Positions 1 through 8,685 of a stretch of DNA of 64,000 nucleotides are shown one piece after another. The notes under the pieces were generated by a model that made no database searches, was not told the origin of the DNA, and was given only the letters and a program-made list of their open reading frames with translations. Made by a program: the position numbers and the translations under genes. The DNA comes from Burkholderia sp. BCC1644 (lineage in GTDB: Bacteria; Pseudomonadota; Gammaproteobacteria; Burkholderiales; Burkholderiaceae). Numbering within the stretch: the first letter of the stretch is position 1; the number at the start of each line of letters is the position of its first letter. The DNA lies in NCBI RefSeq assembly GCF_902833225.1, contig NZ_CADFEI010000002.1:310001-374000 (forward strand). The letters are read 5' to 3'.

Positions 1-1
1 C

Positions 2-712
2 CGCGCCCCCGCGCTGCTGCTGCCGGGCCTCGCGCTCGGCGGCCTGCTGGCGGTATCGATCTCGCTGCAGCAGTTCGGCCTGCAATACACGCGCATCGCC
101 AACGCGGGCTTCATCAGCTCGCTATACGTCGTGATCGTGCCGCTGATTGGCGTGTTCGCCCGTCACCGGATCGGCCCGGGCACGTGGTTCGGCGCGCTGC
201 TCGCGGCGATCGGCCTGTATTTCCTCAGCATCAACGAGCACTTCTCGGTGCTGTACGGCGACTGGTTCCAGCTCGCCGGCGCCGTGATCATCGCCGCGCA
301 CGTGATGGCCGTCGGCCATTTCGCGAAGCGCCACAATCCGCTCGTGCTCGCGTTCATGCAATTCGTCGTATGCGGCGTGACATGCCTCGCGGTCGGCCTC
401 GTCATTGAGCCGGTGAGCGGCGCGATGCTGCGCAACGCACTGCCGACGCTGCTGTATGGCGGGCTGCTGTCGGTCGGCGTCGGCTATACGCTGCAGGTCG
501 TCGCGCAGCGCGACGCAGCGCCCGCGCACGCGGCCGTGATCTTCAGCATGGAAGGCGTATTCGCGGCGATCGCAGGGTGGGCCGCGCTCGGCGAAACGCT
601 GACGCTGCGCGCGCTCGTCGGTTGCGCGCTGATGCTGGCCGGCCTGCTCGCCTGCCAGTTGCTGCCGAACGGCGACGCCCGGAAAAAGGACGAGGACGCG
701 CTGCCGGCGTGA
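2..712 (+). CDS. EamA/DMT-family transporter, C-terminal part
   Basis: The reading frame is open from base 2, so the gene starts left of the window; about 236 residues are visible. The protein is almost wholly hydrophobic, with short loops and roughly seven to eight predicted membrane segments. A repeated EamA-like pattern is visible: a first repeat containing GFISSLYVVIVPLIG and a second containing AVIFSMEGVFAAIAGWAALG, which is the conserved end-of-repeat motif of drug/metabolite transporters. The tail after the last helix is charged. It probably exports a metabolite or amino acid across the inner membrane. The substrate cannot be read from the sequence. Confidence 0.85.
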   Translation, partial: RAPALLLPGLALGGLLAVSISLQQFGLQYTRIANAGFISSLYVVIVPLIGVFARHRIGPGTWFGALLAAIGLYFLSINEHFSVLYGDWFQLAGAVIIAAHVMAVGHFAKRHNPLVLAFMQFVVCGVTCLAVGLVIEPVSGAMLRNALPTLLYGGLLSVGVGYTLQVVAQRDAAPAHAAVIFSMEGVFAAIAGWAALGETLTLRALVGCALMLAGLLACQLLPNGDARKKDEDALPA

Positions 713-779
713 CACGCGCCGTCCCTATAATGGCGGTTCGCGTGACTTCCACGCCAACCGCTTCCGACAGGCCAGCTCC

Positions 780-1559
780 GTGACGTCCACTTCCGTCGAT
801 CCCGCCGCCGACCTGCTGCGCGAACGCGCAGCGCATTACGCCGCCCAGGCCGCGCTGTTCCTGCGCGACCAGGCGCTCTCCACCGCGTCGCACGACCTGC
901 GCAGCCCGCTGAACGCGATGCACAGCTGGGCGTACGTGCTCGAGCGCCAGCTCGCCAATGCCGACCCGAACCTGCAACGCGCGCTCGCGGGCATCCGCAC
1001 GGGCATCGACCAGCAGGTTGCGCTGATCGACGACGTGCTCGACGCGCCGCGCGCGGAAACCCGCGCGCTCGCACTCGAGCCGCAGCCGTTCGCGCTGCGC
1101 GCGCTGCTCGACGACACGATCGCGCTCGTGCGCGCGACGCTCGCCGATGCGCGGCAGGTCGCGCTCGATGCGACGCTGCCGGACGGCGAGCCGTCGCTGA
1201 CCGTCGACCGCGCGCGCATCGCGCAGGCGCTGTGGACGATGCTGACGACCGCCGTCGAAGCCAGCGCCCCCGGCGCACGCGTGACGTTCGAATGCGCGCG
1301 CGACGGCGCGCAGTTCACCGCACGCGTCACCTGCACCGTGAATGCCGCCGCACTCGCCGATCCCGCGCAGCCGCACGCGTTCGAAGCGTTCGCCCGGCGC
1401 GAGATGCTGCGCGAGCGCGACGCGAAGCGGATCGCATGGACGCTCGCGCTGTGCCAGCGCGTCGCGCTCGCGCACGGCGGCACGTTCTCGCATACCGCGT
1501 TCGCCGACGGTGCGTCGGCAACCCTCACGTTCGCCATCCCCTGCGAGGCGCCGGTGTAA
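780..1559 (+). CDS. Degenerate sensor histidine kinase-like protein
   Basis: 259 residues from a GTG start 67 bases after the transporter. Residues 35-50 form a clean H-box (ASHDLRSPLN, His38) with a following HisKA helix pair. There is no membrane segment or sensory domain. The expected ATP-binding half is present in length but eroded. The N-box reads ALWTMLTTAVEAS, with Thr157 where the Mg-binding Asn normally lies, and no DxGxG G1 box can be found. The end (HGGTFSHTAFADGASATLTF) still resembles the last strands of a HATPase domain. It may be a phosphotransfer or dimerisation partner rather than a kinase. No response regulator is adjacent. Confidence 0.75.
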   Translation: MTSTSVDPAADLLRERAAHYAAQAALFLRDQALSTASHDLRSPLNAMHSWAYVLERQLANADPNLQRALAGIRTGIDQQVALIDDVLDAPRAETRALALEPQPFALRALLDDTIALVRATLADARQVALDATLPDGEPSLTVDRARIAQALWTMLTTAVEASAPGARVTFECARDGAQFTARVTCTVNAAALADPAQPHAFEAFARREMLRERDAKRIAWTLALCQRVALAHGGTFSHTAFADGASATLTFAIPCEAPV

Positions 1560-1635
1560 GTATTCGGCCGCCCGACACATTACAAATTCCTTTCTGGCTC
1601 TATACTGATGGGCCTGTCATAACCGGAGCGATTCT

Positions 1636-2979
1636 TTGTTACAGATCTTCGCGCTCATCGGCGCGTTGTTCCTGGTGGCCCTCAACGGGTTCTTCGTCGC
1701 GGCCGAATTCGGCCTCGTCAAACTGCGCGCCACGCGCGTCAAGACACTGGCCCGCAAGCACGGCCTGCGCGGCCGCATCCTCGGCATCGTGCATGGCCGC
1801 CTCGACGCGTACCTGTCCGCGTGTCAGCTCGGCATCACGCTCGCGTCGCTCGGCCTCGGTTGGGTCGGCGAACCGGCCTTCGCGCAACTGATCGGCCCGC
1901 TGCTCGACCTGATCGGCGTGGAGTCCGAACGCGTCGTGCACCTGATCTCGCTCGTGTTCGCGTTCTCGCTGATCTCGTTCCTGCACATCGTCGTCGGCGA
2001 ACTGGCGCCGAAATCGATGGCGATCCGCCAGTCCGAGAAGGTCGGCCTGTGGGTCGCGCTGCCGCTGTATGCGTTCTACTGGGCGATGTATCCGGCAATC
2101 TGGGTGCTCAACAACAGCGCCAACGCGGTGCTGCGGCTCGCGGGGCTGTCGGCCGACCACGGCGGCGACGCACACTACTCGACCGACGAGCTGAAGCTGA
2201 TCCTGCGCAGCCGCCGCAGCACGGCCGGCAATGCCGCCCAGCCGGCGCGCGGCACGTACAGCAACGACGAGTGGAACACGCTCGCGCATTCGCTCGATTT
2301 CTCGTCGATGACCGTGTCGGACCTGATGCGGCCGGCCCATGAAATGATCGGCCTGCGGCGCGACCTGCCGCTGCCCGACAACATGGAGATCGTCGCGCGG
2401 CACCGTTTCAGCCGTTATCCGCTGTTCGAGGATGCGTCGCGCGAACAGGTGAGCGGGCTGATCCACCTGAAGGACCTGCTGCTCGCGCGTCATGCGGGCG
2501 CGGCGCTCGAAGACCTGTCCGACTACGTTCGTCCCGTGCAGTACGTACGGCCCGACACGCCGGCGCTCGACCTGTTCCGCCGCTTCCGCAAGGGCGCGCC
2601 GCACTTCGCGCTGGTCGGCAACAAGGGCGAGAAGCCGATCGGCTTCCTCACGCTCGACAACCTGCTCGGCGCGCTGGTCGGCCAGATCCACGACGAATTC
2701 CGCCAGGGCGATGCCGACTGGAGCCGCCTCGACGACGGCACGCTGATGGGCAAGGGCAGCCTGCCCGTCGTGTCGCTCGAGCAGGCGCTCGGCATCGACA
2801 TCGACGAAGGTCGCGCGGAATCGGTCGGCGGCCTCGTGATCCATGCACTCAGCGACCTGCCGACCGAAGGGCAGCGCGTGTCGTTCGACCGCTTCGACAT
2901 CGTCGTGAAGAAGATGAACGGGCCGCGCATCGTGCTCGTGCGCGTCTATCCGAAGGTCGTGAAAGAGGCCGACGAATGA
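1636..2979 (+). CDS. CNNM/CorC-type (HlyC/CorC family) membrane protein with CBS pair
   Basis: 447 residues from a TTG start with a GGAG ribosome site at about 1624-1628. Domain order is a DUF21/CNNM membrane region (about residues 1-190, ALNGFFVAAEFGLVKLR at the start), a CBS pair (about 215-335, SRYPLFED and HLKDLLLA motifs), and a C-terminal CorC_HlyC domain (about 350-435). This is the standard architecture of YfjD/PaeA/CNNM proteins, which are linked to Mg/Co or polyamine efflux in the inner membrane. The name hemolysin is historical. The ion is not determinable here. Confidence 0.9.
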   Translation: MLQIFALIGALFLVALNGFFVAAEFGLVKLRATRVKTLARKHGLRGRILGIVHGRLDAYLSACQLGITLASLGLGWVGEPAFAQLIGPLLDLIGVESERVVHLISLVFAFSLISFLHIVVGELAPKSMAIRQSEKVGLWVALPLYAFYWAMYPAIWVLNNSANAVLRLAGLSADHGGDAHYSTDELKLILRSRRSTAGNAAQPARGTYSNDEWNTLAHSLDFSSMTVSDLMRPAHEMIGLRRDLPLPDNMEIVARHRFSRYPLFEDASREQVSGLIHLKDLLLARHAGAALEDLSDYVRPVQYVRPDTPALDLFRRFRKGAPHFALVGNKGEKPIGFLTLDNLLGALVGQIHDEFRQGDADWSRLDDGTLMGKGSLPVVSLEQALGIDIDEGRAESVGGLVIHALSDLPTEGQRVSFDRFDIVVKKMNGPRIVLVRVYPKVVKEADE

Positions 2980-3001
2980 CGGCCTCGCCGCGCCGCACGC
3001 G

Positions 3002-3595
3002 ATGAACGCCACGGCCGCGCCGCTGCCGCGCTGCTACGTGATCACGCCGGAACCGGTGTCCGCGTCGGCGGCCGATTGCGCGGCGTTCCTCGACCGACTG
3101 TCGGCCGTGCTCAAGCGCGGTGAAACGCTCGTGCAACTGCGCGTGAAATCGCTCGACGCAGCCGCGTTCGCGCAACTCGCCGCCGCGGCGCTCGCGCGCT
3201 GCGATGCAGCCGGCGCGCACCTGATGCTCAATGGGCCGATCGATGCAGCCGGCGTCATGCGGCTCGACGGCGCCGGCCGGCATCTCGACGGCACCGCGTT
3301 GCGCGCCGCCACGCAGCGGCCGCTGCCGGCCGGACGATGGGTGTCCGCCGCCTGTCACACGCACGACGATCTGCTGTTGGCCGCGCGCGCGGGCGCGGAC
3401 TTCGTCACGCTGTCGCCCGTATTGCCGACGCTCAGCCACCCCGGTGCGCCGACGCTCGGCTGGGCGCAATTCGATGCGCTGGCCGCGCAGGCCGCGATGC
3501 CCGTCTTCGCGCTCGGCGGAATGACGCACGCGCATCTCGACGACGCGCGCCGCCACGGCGCGTACGGCATCGCGGGCATTCGCGGGTTCTGGTAA
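3002..3595 (+). CDS. Thiamine-phosphate synthase-like protein (ThiE fold)
   Basis: 197 residues, starting 22 bases after the CorC-type gene. The TIM-barrel landmarks of ThiE/TenI are visible: CYVITPE at the N-terminus, LVQLRVKS with the substrate-loop Lys, LMLNGPID, CHTHDDLLLAARAGADFVTLSPV, and VFALGGM with GAYGIAGIRGFW at the end. In beta-proteobacteria this type of domain often occurs fused behind a MutT/Nudix domain; here it stands alone. The usual thiamine-synthesis partners are not nearby, so TMP synthase activity is inferred from the family only. A regulatory TenI-like or housecleaning role is possible. Confidence 0.75.
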   Translation: MNATAAPLPRCYVITPEPVSASAADCAAFLDRLSAVLKRGETLVQLRVKSLDAAAFAQLAAAALARCDAAGAHLMLNGPIDAAGVMRLDGAGRHLDGTALRAATQRPLPAGRWVSAACHTHDDLLLAARAGADFVTLSPVLPTLSHPGAPTLGWAQFDALAAQAAMPVFALGGMTHAHLDDARRHGAYGIAGIRGFW

Positions 3596-3617
3596 ATCCG
3601 GGCGGTCCTGCCGCACA

Positions 3618-3639
3618 GCCGGGCGCGCATGCACCCGGC
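3618..3639. terminator. Possible hairpin terminator between convergent genes
   Basis: GCCGGG (3618-3623) pairs with CCCGGC (3634-3639) across a 10-base loop. It lies between the convergent ThiE-like and TreZ-like genes. No T-tract follows on either strand, so it could act only weakly or with Rho. Confidence 0.35.
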
Positions 3640-3665
3640 CTTCCAACCGTCACGCCGTCATCGGC

Positions 3666-5318
3666 TCATGCGTTCAGGTTCGGACGCATGCCGCGCCACG
3701 AACCGTCATCGATACGCCGCGCGTCGTGCGTCAGCGCGTAGCGATTGACGTCGCCCGTCAGCCACGCGACGAGCGAATAAGGCGGCAACTCCCCTTCATC
3801 GACGCGGTCGCGCGCGCGTGCCGGTGTCTCGAACACGACACGGCCTCTCGGCGCATCGAAGCGCAGCGCATCGGGCGACAGGTTCAGCGCGATCGTCAAT
3901 GTCTCGTCGTCGGCGAGCCGCCACGACGCAAGCAGCGCGTCGGCATCGCCGTCGCCGTCCGCCTTCAGCGCATGCGCGTCCTGCGGCCGGCAATCGGACA
4001 GCCGCGGCGCAATCAGCTTCGCGCGCACCGCGAGCGCCGACTGCACGAAATGCGCGCGATCGGCATCGCGCGCGGTTTCATCGAAGATCAACGGGATCTG
4101 CGGCGTGAGCAGCGACAGCGCGAGCGCGGCCAGGCCGGCCTCCTGCGCCTGGTCGCTTTGGCCGCTGTCGCGCCATGCGCCGTCGGACAGCACGAGCGAC
4201 GTCAGCGCCAACCCGCTGTCGGCCGCCATGCCCTCTCCCGACGCGGCCGGCTGGAATGCCGCACCGGCCGCGGTCAGTGCCCGCGCGAGCGTGTGGATCG
4301 ACTGGTGCGCGGAAATGCCTTCGTGGGCCGACGCATCGCGCCCCGTCAATCGGTGCAGCGCGCGTTCGCCGCACCCGTTCCACTGCGCATCGAAATGGGT
4401 ATCGGCGAGATGCGCGGGATGCCGCTCGCTGCCGAGCACGAGATGGATGAGCCGGTCGGCCGGCACGGCCGCGCGCACGCGGTCGGCGATCTCGCGCAGC
4501 CACGACACGCCGATCCGGTCGGCCTCGCGCAGGCGCAGCCCGTCGCAACGGTATTCGTCGATCCAGTACAGCGCGTTGTCGCAGAAGAAATCGCAGACTT
4601 CCGGATGATCGAGCGCCAGCGGCGCAGCCTGCAGCGGATCGTCGCGCGTATGGAAGAACGGCGCCGCGTAGTGACGCAGCGCATCGGTGCCGCTGCCGAA
4701 GCGCGCGTAGTCGAGTTCCAGCAGCACCGCGAAACCGTAGCCGTGCGCTTCGTCGATCAGCGCCTTCAGCGCGTCGGGGCCGCCCTCGGCCGCGAGCGGC
4801 GCGAACGGCAGGCTGTCGTGCGGCGACGCGAGCAGTTCCAGCGCGGTCACGCCGAGCCGCGCGAGCTGCGGCAGGCGGCGACGCACGCCTTCGAAGCCGC
4901 CCACCGCGTGCGGGCGGATCGCGTAGAGCGCCATGTCTTCCCACGCCCGCCCGCGCCAGAACGTGTTGCGCCACGTGAACGCGCGCGGATCGACGACCTC
5001 GCTCGGGCCGTTGAGCCCGTCGGGTTGCGAGCGCGACGCGGGATCGGGAATCGACACGGCATCGTCGAGGCGATAGCGGTAACGCGTGCCCGCGCCGCAG
5101 TCGGCGAAGACTTCGAACCAGTTCGGGCCGGCGGCCGACATCGGAACGAGCGTCGGGTCGGAGCCGGAATCGAGTTCGAGCTGGACCTGTGTACTGCCCG
5201 GCGCCCACACGCGGAAATGCGTGCGCGGTGTCGTGCAGAGCGCGCCACAGGGCTGCGCGCCAAACGGCAAACAATGGATGTAGTGCTGCGCGTACGGATC
5301 GTGTGGACAATCGGACAT
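3666..5318 (-). CDS. TreZ-family protein lacking the GH13 catalytic residues (probable pseudoenzyme)
   Basis: 550 residues if started at the ATG at 5318, which has GAGGAG six bases upstream (5325-5330); an ATG at 5321 is the alternative. The N-terminal E-set module (FRVWAPG; PNWFEVFADCGAGTRYRYRLDD), the linker ending PSEVVDP, the barrel segments and the C-terminal domain follow malto-oligosyltrehalose trehalohydrolase. Family active-site motifs are replaced. LDVVYNH becomes LELDYARF (about 201-208). The nucleophile motif DGLRLDA becomes DGLRLRE (259-265, Asp to Arg264). The acid/base LVLE becomes LVLG (Gly296). The third-Asp motif QNHDQVGN is not recognisable. No treY or glg partner is adjacent. 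It probably binds glucans or regulates rather than hydrolysing. Confidence 0.8.
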   Translation of the reverse strand: MSDCPHDPYAQHYIHCLPFGAQPCGALCTTPRTHFRVWAPGSTQVQLELDSGSDPTLVPMSAAGPNWFEVFADCGAGTRYRYRLDDAVSIPDPASRSQPDGLNGPSEVVDPRAFTWRNTFWRGRAWEDMALYAIRPHAVGGFEGVRRRLPQLARLGVTALELLASPHDSLPFAPLAAEGGPDALKALIDEAHGYGFAVLLELDYARFGSGTDALRHYAAPFFHTRDDPLQAAPLALDHPEVCDFFCDNALYWIDEYRCDGLRLREADRIGVSWLREIADRVRAAVPADRLIHLVLGSERHPAHLADTHFDAQWNGCGERALHRLTGRDASAHEGISAHQSIHTLARALTAAGAAFQPAASGEGMAADSGLALTSLVLSDGAWRDSGQSDQAQEAGLAALALSLLTPQIPLIFDETARDADRAHFVQSALAVRAKLIAPRLSDCRPQDAHALKADGDGDADALLASWRLADDETLTIALNLSPDALRFDAPRGRVVFETPARARDRVDEGELPPYSLVAWLTGDVNRYALTHDARRIDDGSWRGMRPNLNA

Positions 5319-5491
5319 CATGCGCTCCTCGTGCGTGCCGAGCGGCATGGCCGCGCCCGTGGCGCGGCGCATCGGGGCCCGGCATGCGACGGCCAGGCGG
5401 GGGGAGAGAACCGAGTATGCGCCGGATTCGCTATCGCGATGCGGGCTGGTCAGACATTTTTAAATGCGAATCGACCCCTGGAAAACAGGCA

Positions 5492-5509
5492 CGCCGGCAC
5501 GTGCCGGCG
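5492..5509. promoter_or_regulatory. Perfect 18-bp palindrome in divergent intergenic region
   Basis: CGCCGGCAC immediately followed by its exact complement GTGCCGGCG. It lies between the leftward TreZ-like gene (start 5318) and the rightward methyltransferase gene (start 5626), so it could be an operator for either. GC-rich palindromes also arise by chance at this base composition. Confidence 0.35.
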
Positions 5510-5625
5510 AGTCGGGTAGTCGGCATACCGGAATGTCTGCCCGCCTTGTTGCGCGGGCCGCGCGCCCCTACGCTCAGCGTCATGCTCGCGGACACGTCGC
5601 CCGCGACAAACCCAAGGAACCTGCC

Positions 5626-6333
5626 ATGTCGCTTCCCGCCAGCGCCGCGAAATTCGATCCGTCACGCGCGCAAGAATATGCCGAGCAATCGCGCATCGCG
5701 CTCGCCGGCTACGATGCGTGCCACGAACTCGGCGCATGCATGCTCGCGTCGGCGATCGGCGTGACCGATGCGCAAATCCTCGTCGCGGGTGCAGGCGGCA
5801 CGGGGCAGGAAATCTGCGTGGCGGCCGCGCTCGAACCAGGCTGGCAATTCACGGCGGCCGACCCGTCCGCGTCGATGCTGGCGCTTGCGCGCTCGAACGT
5901 CGAGGCCGCAGGCTTCGGGTCGCGCACACGCTTCGTCGAGGACGGCGTCGATGCGCTGCCCGATGCCCCCGCGTTCGACGGCGCGACGCTGATCGGCGTG
6001 CTGCATCACGTGCCGGGCGACGATGCGAAGGCCGCGCTGCTGCACGCGATCGCGCGGCGCCTGAAGCCCGGCGCGCCGCTCGTGCTCGCCGGCAACCACC
6101 GCCGCTACGCGGACCACCCTCGCCTGCTCGACGCGTGGCAGCAGCGCTGGCGCATGAAGGGCGCCACACCCGACGCCGTGCGCGCGCAACTCGCGAAGAT
6201 CCTGCAGGGCGCCGATCCGCCCGCCTCCGAGGAAGCCGTGTTCGACCTGCTGCGCGATGCGGGCTTCGATACGCCGCTGCGCTTTTTCGCGAGCCTGTTC
6301 TGGGGTGCGTGGGTCGCGGTGCGGCGCGCATAG
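5626..6333 (+). CDS. SAM-dependent class I methyltransferase
   Basis: 235 residues from the ATG at 5626, preceded by AAGGAA at about 5614-5619; the frame is open further upstream but without a ribosome site. Motif I is ILVAGAGGTGQEICVAAAL (about 50-68), followed by FTAADPSASMLALAR for the SAM-ribose acidic loop, FDGATLIGVLHHV as motif IV-like, and LKPGAPLVLAGNH as the post-motif. The Rossmann fold is complete. Neighbouring genes give no substrate clue. Small-molecule methylation is most likely. Confidence 0.85.
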   Translation: MSLPASAAKFDPSRAQEYAEQSRIALAGYDACHELGACMLASAIGVTDAQILVAGAGGTGQEICVAAALEPGWQFTAADPSASMLALARSNVEAAGFGSRTRFVEDGVDALPDAPAFDGATLIGVLHHVPGDDAKAALLHAIARRLKPGAPLVLAGNHRRYADHPRLLDAWQQRWRMKGATPDAVRAQLAKILQGADPPASEEAVFDLLRDAGFDTPLRFFASLFWGAWVAVRRA

Positions 6334-6428
6334 CGGCCCATGGCAGCCCAAAGCGGCGCGGGACCGGATTCGCGTGCGTGTCGTGCGCGCTGGGTATGAT
6401 GTCGTTCCCGCCCCCTTCCGGCCTCGAC

Positions 6429-7097
6429 ATGCTCACCGTCCATCACCTGAACAACTCGCGCTCGCAGCGCGTGCTCTGGCTGCTCGAAGAACTGGATGTG
6501 CCGTACGAGATCGTCCGCTACGAGCGCGATCCGAAAACGATGCTCGCGCCGCCCGAACTGCGCGCGATCCATCCGCTCGGCAAGTCGCCCATCGTTACCG
6601 ACGAGGGCCGCACGTTCGCCGAATCGGGCGCGATCATCGAGTACCTGGTCGAGCGCTACGGCAACGGACGCCTCGCGCCGCCGCCCGGCACGCCCGAGCG
6701 GCACGACTACACGTACTGGCTGCATTACGCGGAAGGGTCGGTGATGCCGCCGCTGCTGCTCAAGCTGGTCGCGCTGCGGATCGCGCATGCCCCGATGCCG
6801 TTCTTCGCGCGGCCGATCGCGCGCAAGATCGCCGACACGCTGCAGTCGGGCTTCGTCGATCCGCAAATCGCGCTGCATCTCGGCCATATCGACGGTGCGC
6901 TGCAGCGCACGGGCTGGTTCGTCGGCGACAGCTTTGGCGCGGCCGACATCCAGATGAGCTTTCCGCTCGAAGCCGCGACCGCGCGCGGCGGCGGCAGCCG
7001 CTATCCCGCGATCGCGCGCTTCCTCGACGCAATCCATGCGCGGCCCGCGTACCGGCGGGCGCTGGAACGCGGCGGCCCGTACGACCTGCTCAAGTAA
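6429..7097 (+). CDS. Glutathione S-transferase family protein
   Basis: 222 residues from the ATG at 6429; an in-frame ATG pair about 30 bases upstream is possible. The N-terminal thioredoxin-fold half has LNNSRSQRVLWLLEELDVPYE with the catalytic-position Ser, KSPIVTDEG with the cis-Pro, and ESGAIIEYL with the glutathione gamma-Glu-binding Glu-Ser pair. The helical C-terminal half contains WFVGDSFGAADIQMSFPLE, the conserved N-capping box. It is the usual size for bacterial GSTs that detoxify electrophiles or reduce peroxides in the cytoplasm. Confidence 0.9.
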   Translation: MLTVHHLNNSRSQRVLWLLEELDVPYEIVRYERDPKTMLAPPELRAIHPLGKSPIVTDEGRTFAESGAIIEYLVERYGNGRLAPPPGTPERHDYTYWLHYAEGSVMPPLLLKLVALRIAHAPMPFFARPIARKIADTLQSGFVDPQIALHLGHIDGALQRTGWFVGDSFGAADIQMSFPLEAATARGGGSRYPAIARFLDAIHARPAYRRALERGGPYDLLK

Positions 7098-7103
7098 CCG
7101 GCG

Positions 7104-7757
7104 TCAGCTCAGCAGGCCGGCCGCGACGTTGATCGACAGCCCGAGCACGGCCATGTTGAAGTAGAACGACAGGATCGACTGCGCCAGCACCGAGCGCCGC
7201 GCGGAGCGGTTCGCCAGCGACACGTCGGCCGTCTGCGACGCGACCGCGAGCGTGAACGCGAAATACAGGAAATCCCAGTAATCGGGTTCGGGATTGCGGT
7301 CGGGGAAACGCAGCGCGCGGTCATTGGATGGCGAGCCGTAATAGAGCCGCGCGTAGTGCAGCGTGAAGATCGTCGGGATCAGGAACCACGCGCCGAACAG
7401 CGTCGCGCCCGTGATCGCGTAGTGGCTGAGCCCCGCGCTGAAGCCCACGCTCTTGGCGGTCGCGAGTTCGATCGCGATCGCCGCCACGCTCGCGACGGTC
7501 GCGAAACACACGACGGTCAGCACCGTCGTCGCGTTTTCGTCTTCGCGGATCGCGACTTCGCGCACCTTGTGATGATGCGCGGTGACCATGCGCACCCACA
7601 TCAGCACGAGATACAACCAGACCGCGCAATCCCAGCCGATCAGCGCGCGCACGGCCGGACGCAGCGGAAACGGCAGCAGCACCGCGCACAGCACGCCAGC
7701 GACGAACGCCGCGACCATGCGCGGCCGGTTGCGTAATACCTGCGGATAAAGCGTCAT
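7104..7757 (-). CDS. DUF1345 family inner-membrane protein
   Basis: 217 residues with about five to six hydrophobic segments (for example [56 protein letters not shown]). The conserved part LHYARLYYG, then [23 protein letters not shown], is the signature of DUF1345 proteins. Function is unknown in the family. The gene ends six bases from the convergent GST gene and faces away from the phosphatase gene, so it is a single-gene unit. Confidence 0.85.
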   Translation of the reverse strand: MTLYPQVLRNRPRMVAAFVAGVLCAVLLPFPLRPAVRALIGWDCAVWLYLVLMWVRMVTAHHHKVREVAIREDENATTVLTVVCFATVASVAAIAIELATAKSVGFSAGLSHYAITGATLFGAWFLIPTIFTLHYARLYYGSPSNDRALRFPDRNPEPDYWDFLYFAFTLAVASQTADVSLANRSARRSVLAQSILSFYFNMAVLGLSINVAAGLLS

Positions 7758-7896
7758 CGTGTGATTCCGAAAGCGGATGGAAAGGGTTCGAACGGTGCGC
7801 GGGGCGGCCCGCTGCGCCGCCCCGGCGGGTACCGCGCCCCGATTATCGCCATTCCATCGTGACGTGGCGATGGGCGCGAGCGCCTAAGATAAGGGG

Positions 7897-8628
7897 ATGA
7901 CTGCCACCGCCCCCCTCTGCCACCACCCCGCGAACACCGCTGGCCGTGACCTGGTCGTCGGCGACCTGCACGGGTGCGTGGACGTGCTGCGCGCGCTGCT
8001 GCACGACATCCGCTTCGATCCGGCCCGCGACCGCCTGTTCTCGGTCGGCGATCTGGTCGACCGCGGCCCTGCCTCCGAAGCCACGCTGGACCTGCTCGAC
8101 CGCCCGTGGTGCCACGTCGTGCGCGGCAACCACGAGGAAGTGCTGAGCCTCGTGTCGCGCGGCAAGCTGTCGCCGGACGCGTGGCGCGGGATCGGCGGCG
8201 ACTGGGGCGCCGACCTGCCGCCGGAACGGCTGCACGCGCATGCGGCGCGCGTCGACGCACTGCCGCTGGTGCGCGTGATCGGCGACGGCCCCGGGCGCTT
8301 CAACGTGCTGCATGCGGAATTCTTCGGCTCGGACGCCGATCTCGACACGGGCAGCTATGCGCACGACGTGCGCGAGCGGCTGATCTGGGGCCGCGATCTC
8401 GTCCAGGGGCTCGCCGATCCGGCGCGGCAGACCGGGCTGTCGCTGACCTGCACCGGACATACGCCCGTGCGTGCGCCGCAGCGGATCGGTGCGCAATGGT
8501 TCATCGACACGGGGGCGTTCGCGCCGTCCGGGCGGCTCACGCTCGCCGAGCCGCGTACCGGCAGCACGTGGTCGATGACGCAGGCCGAGGCGTGCGAACG
8601 CCACGCGGGCGACTGGCCGCTGCCCTGA
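7897..8628 (+). CDS. Metallophosphoesterase, PrpA/ApaH-like serine/threonine phosphatase
   Basis: 243 residues. All PPP-family metal motifs are in place: GDLHG (about 23-27), GDLVDRGP (about 50-57), RGNHEE (about 77-82), then two later His positions in CTGHTPV and the IDTGAF motif near the C-terminus. It matches the lambda-phosphatase/PrpA type of small bacterial phosphatase; ApaH is longer and lacks this spacing. It would dephosphorylate phosphoproteins or hydrolyse diadenosine polyphosphates in the cytoplasm. It stands alone. Confidence 0.85.
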   Translation: MTATAPLCHHPANTAGRDLVVGDLHGCVDVLRALLHDIRFDPARDRLFSVGDLVDRGPASEATLDLLDRPWCHVVRGNHEEVLSLVSRGKLSPDAWRGIGGDWGADLPPERLHAHAARVDALPLVRVIGDGPGRFNVLHAEFFGSDADLDTGSYAHDVRERLIWGRDLVQGLADPARQTGLSLTCTGHTPVRAPQRIGAQWFIDTGAFAPSGRLTLAEPRTGSTWSMTQAEACERHAGDWPLP

Positions 8629-8685
8629 CGGGCCGATGCACCGGCTGACACCCTCGTCCTGAGAGCGCCCGCGAGCGTACGCACG

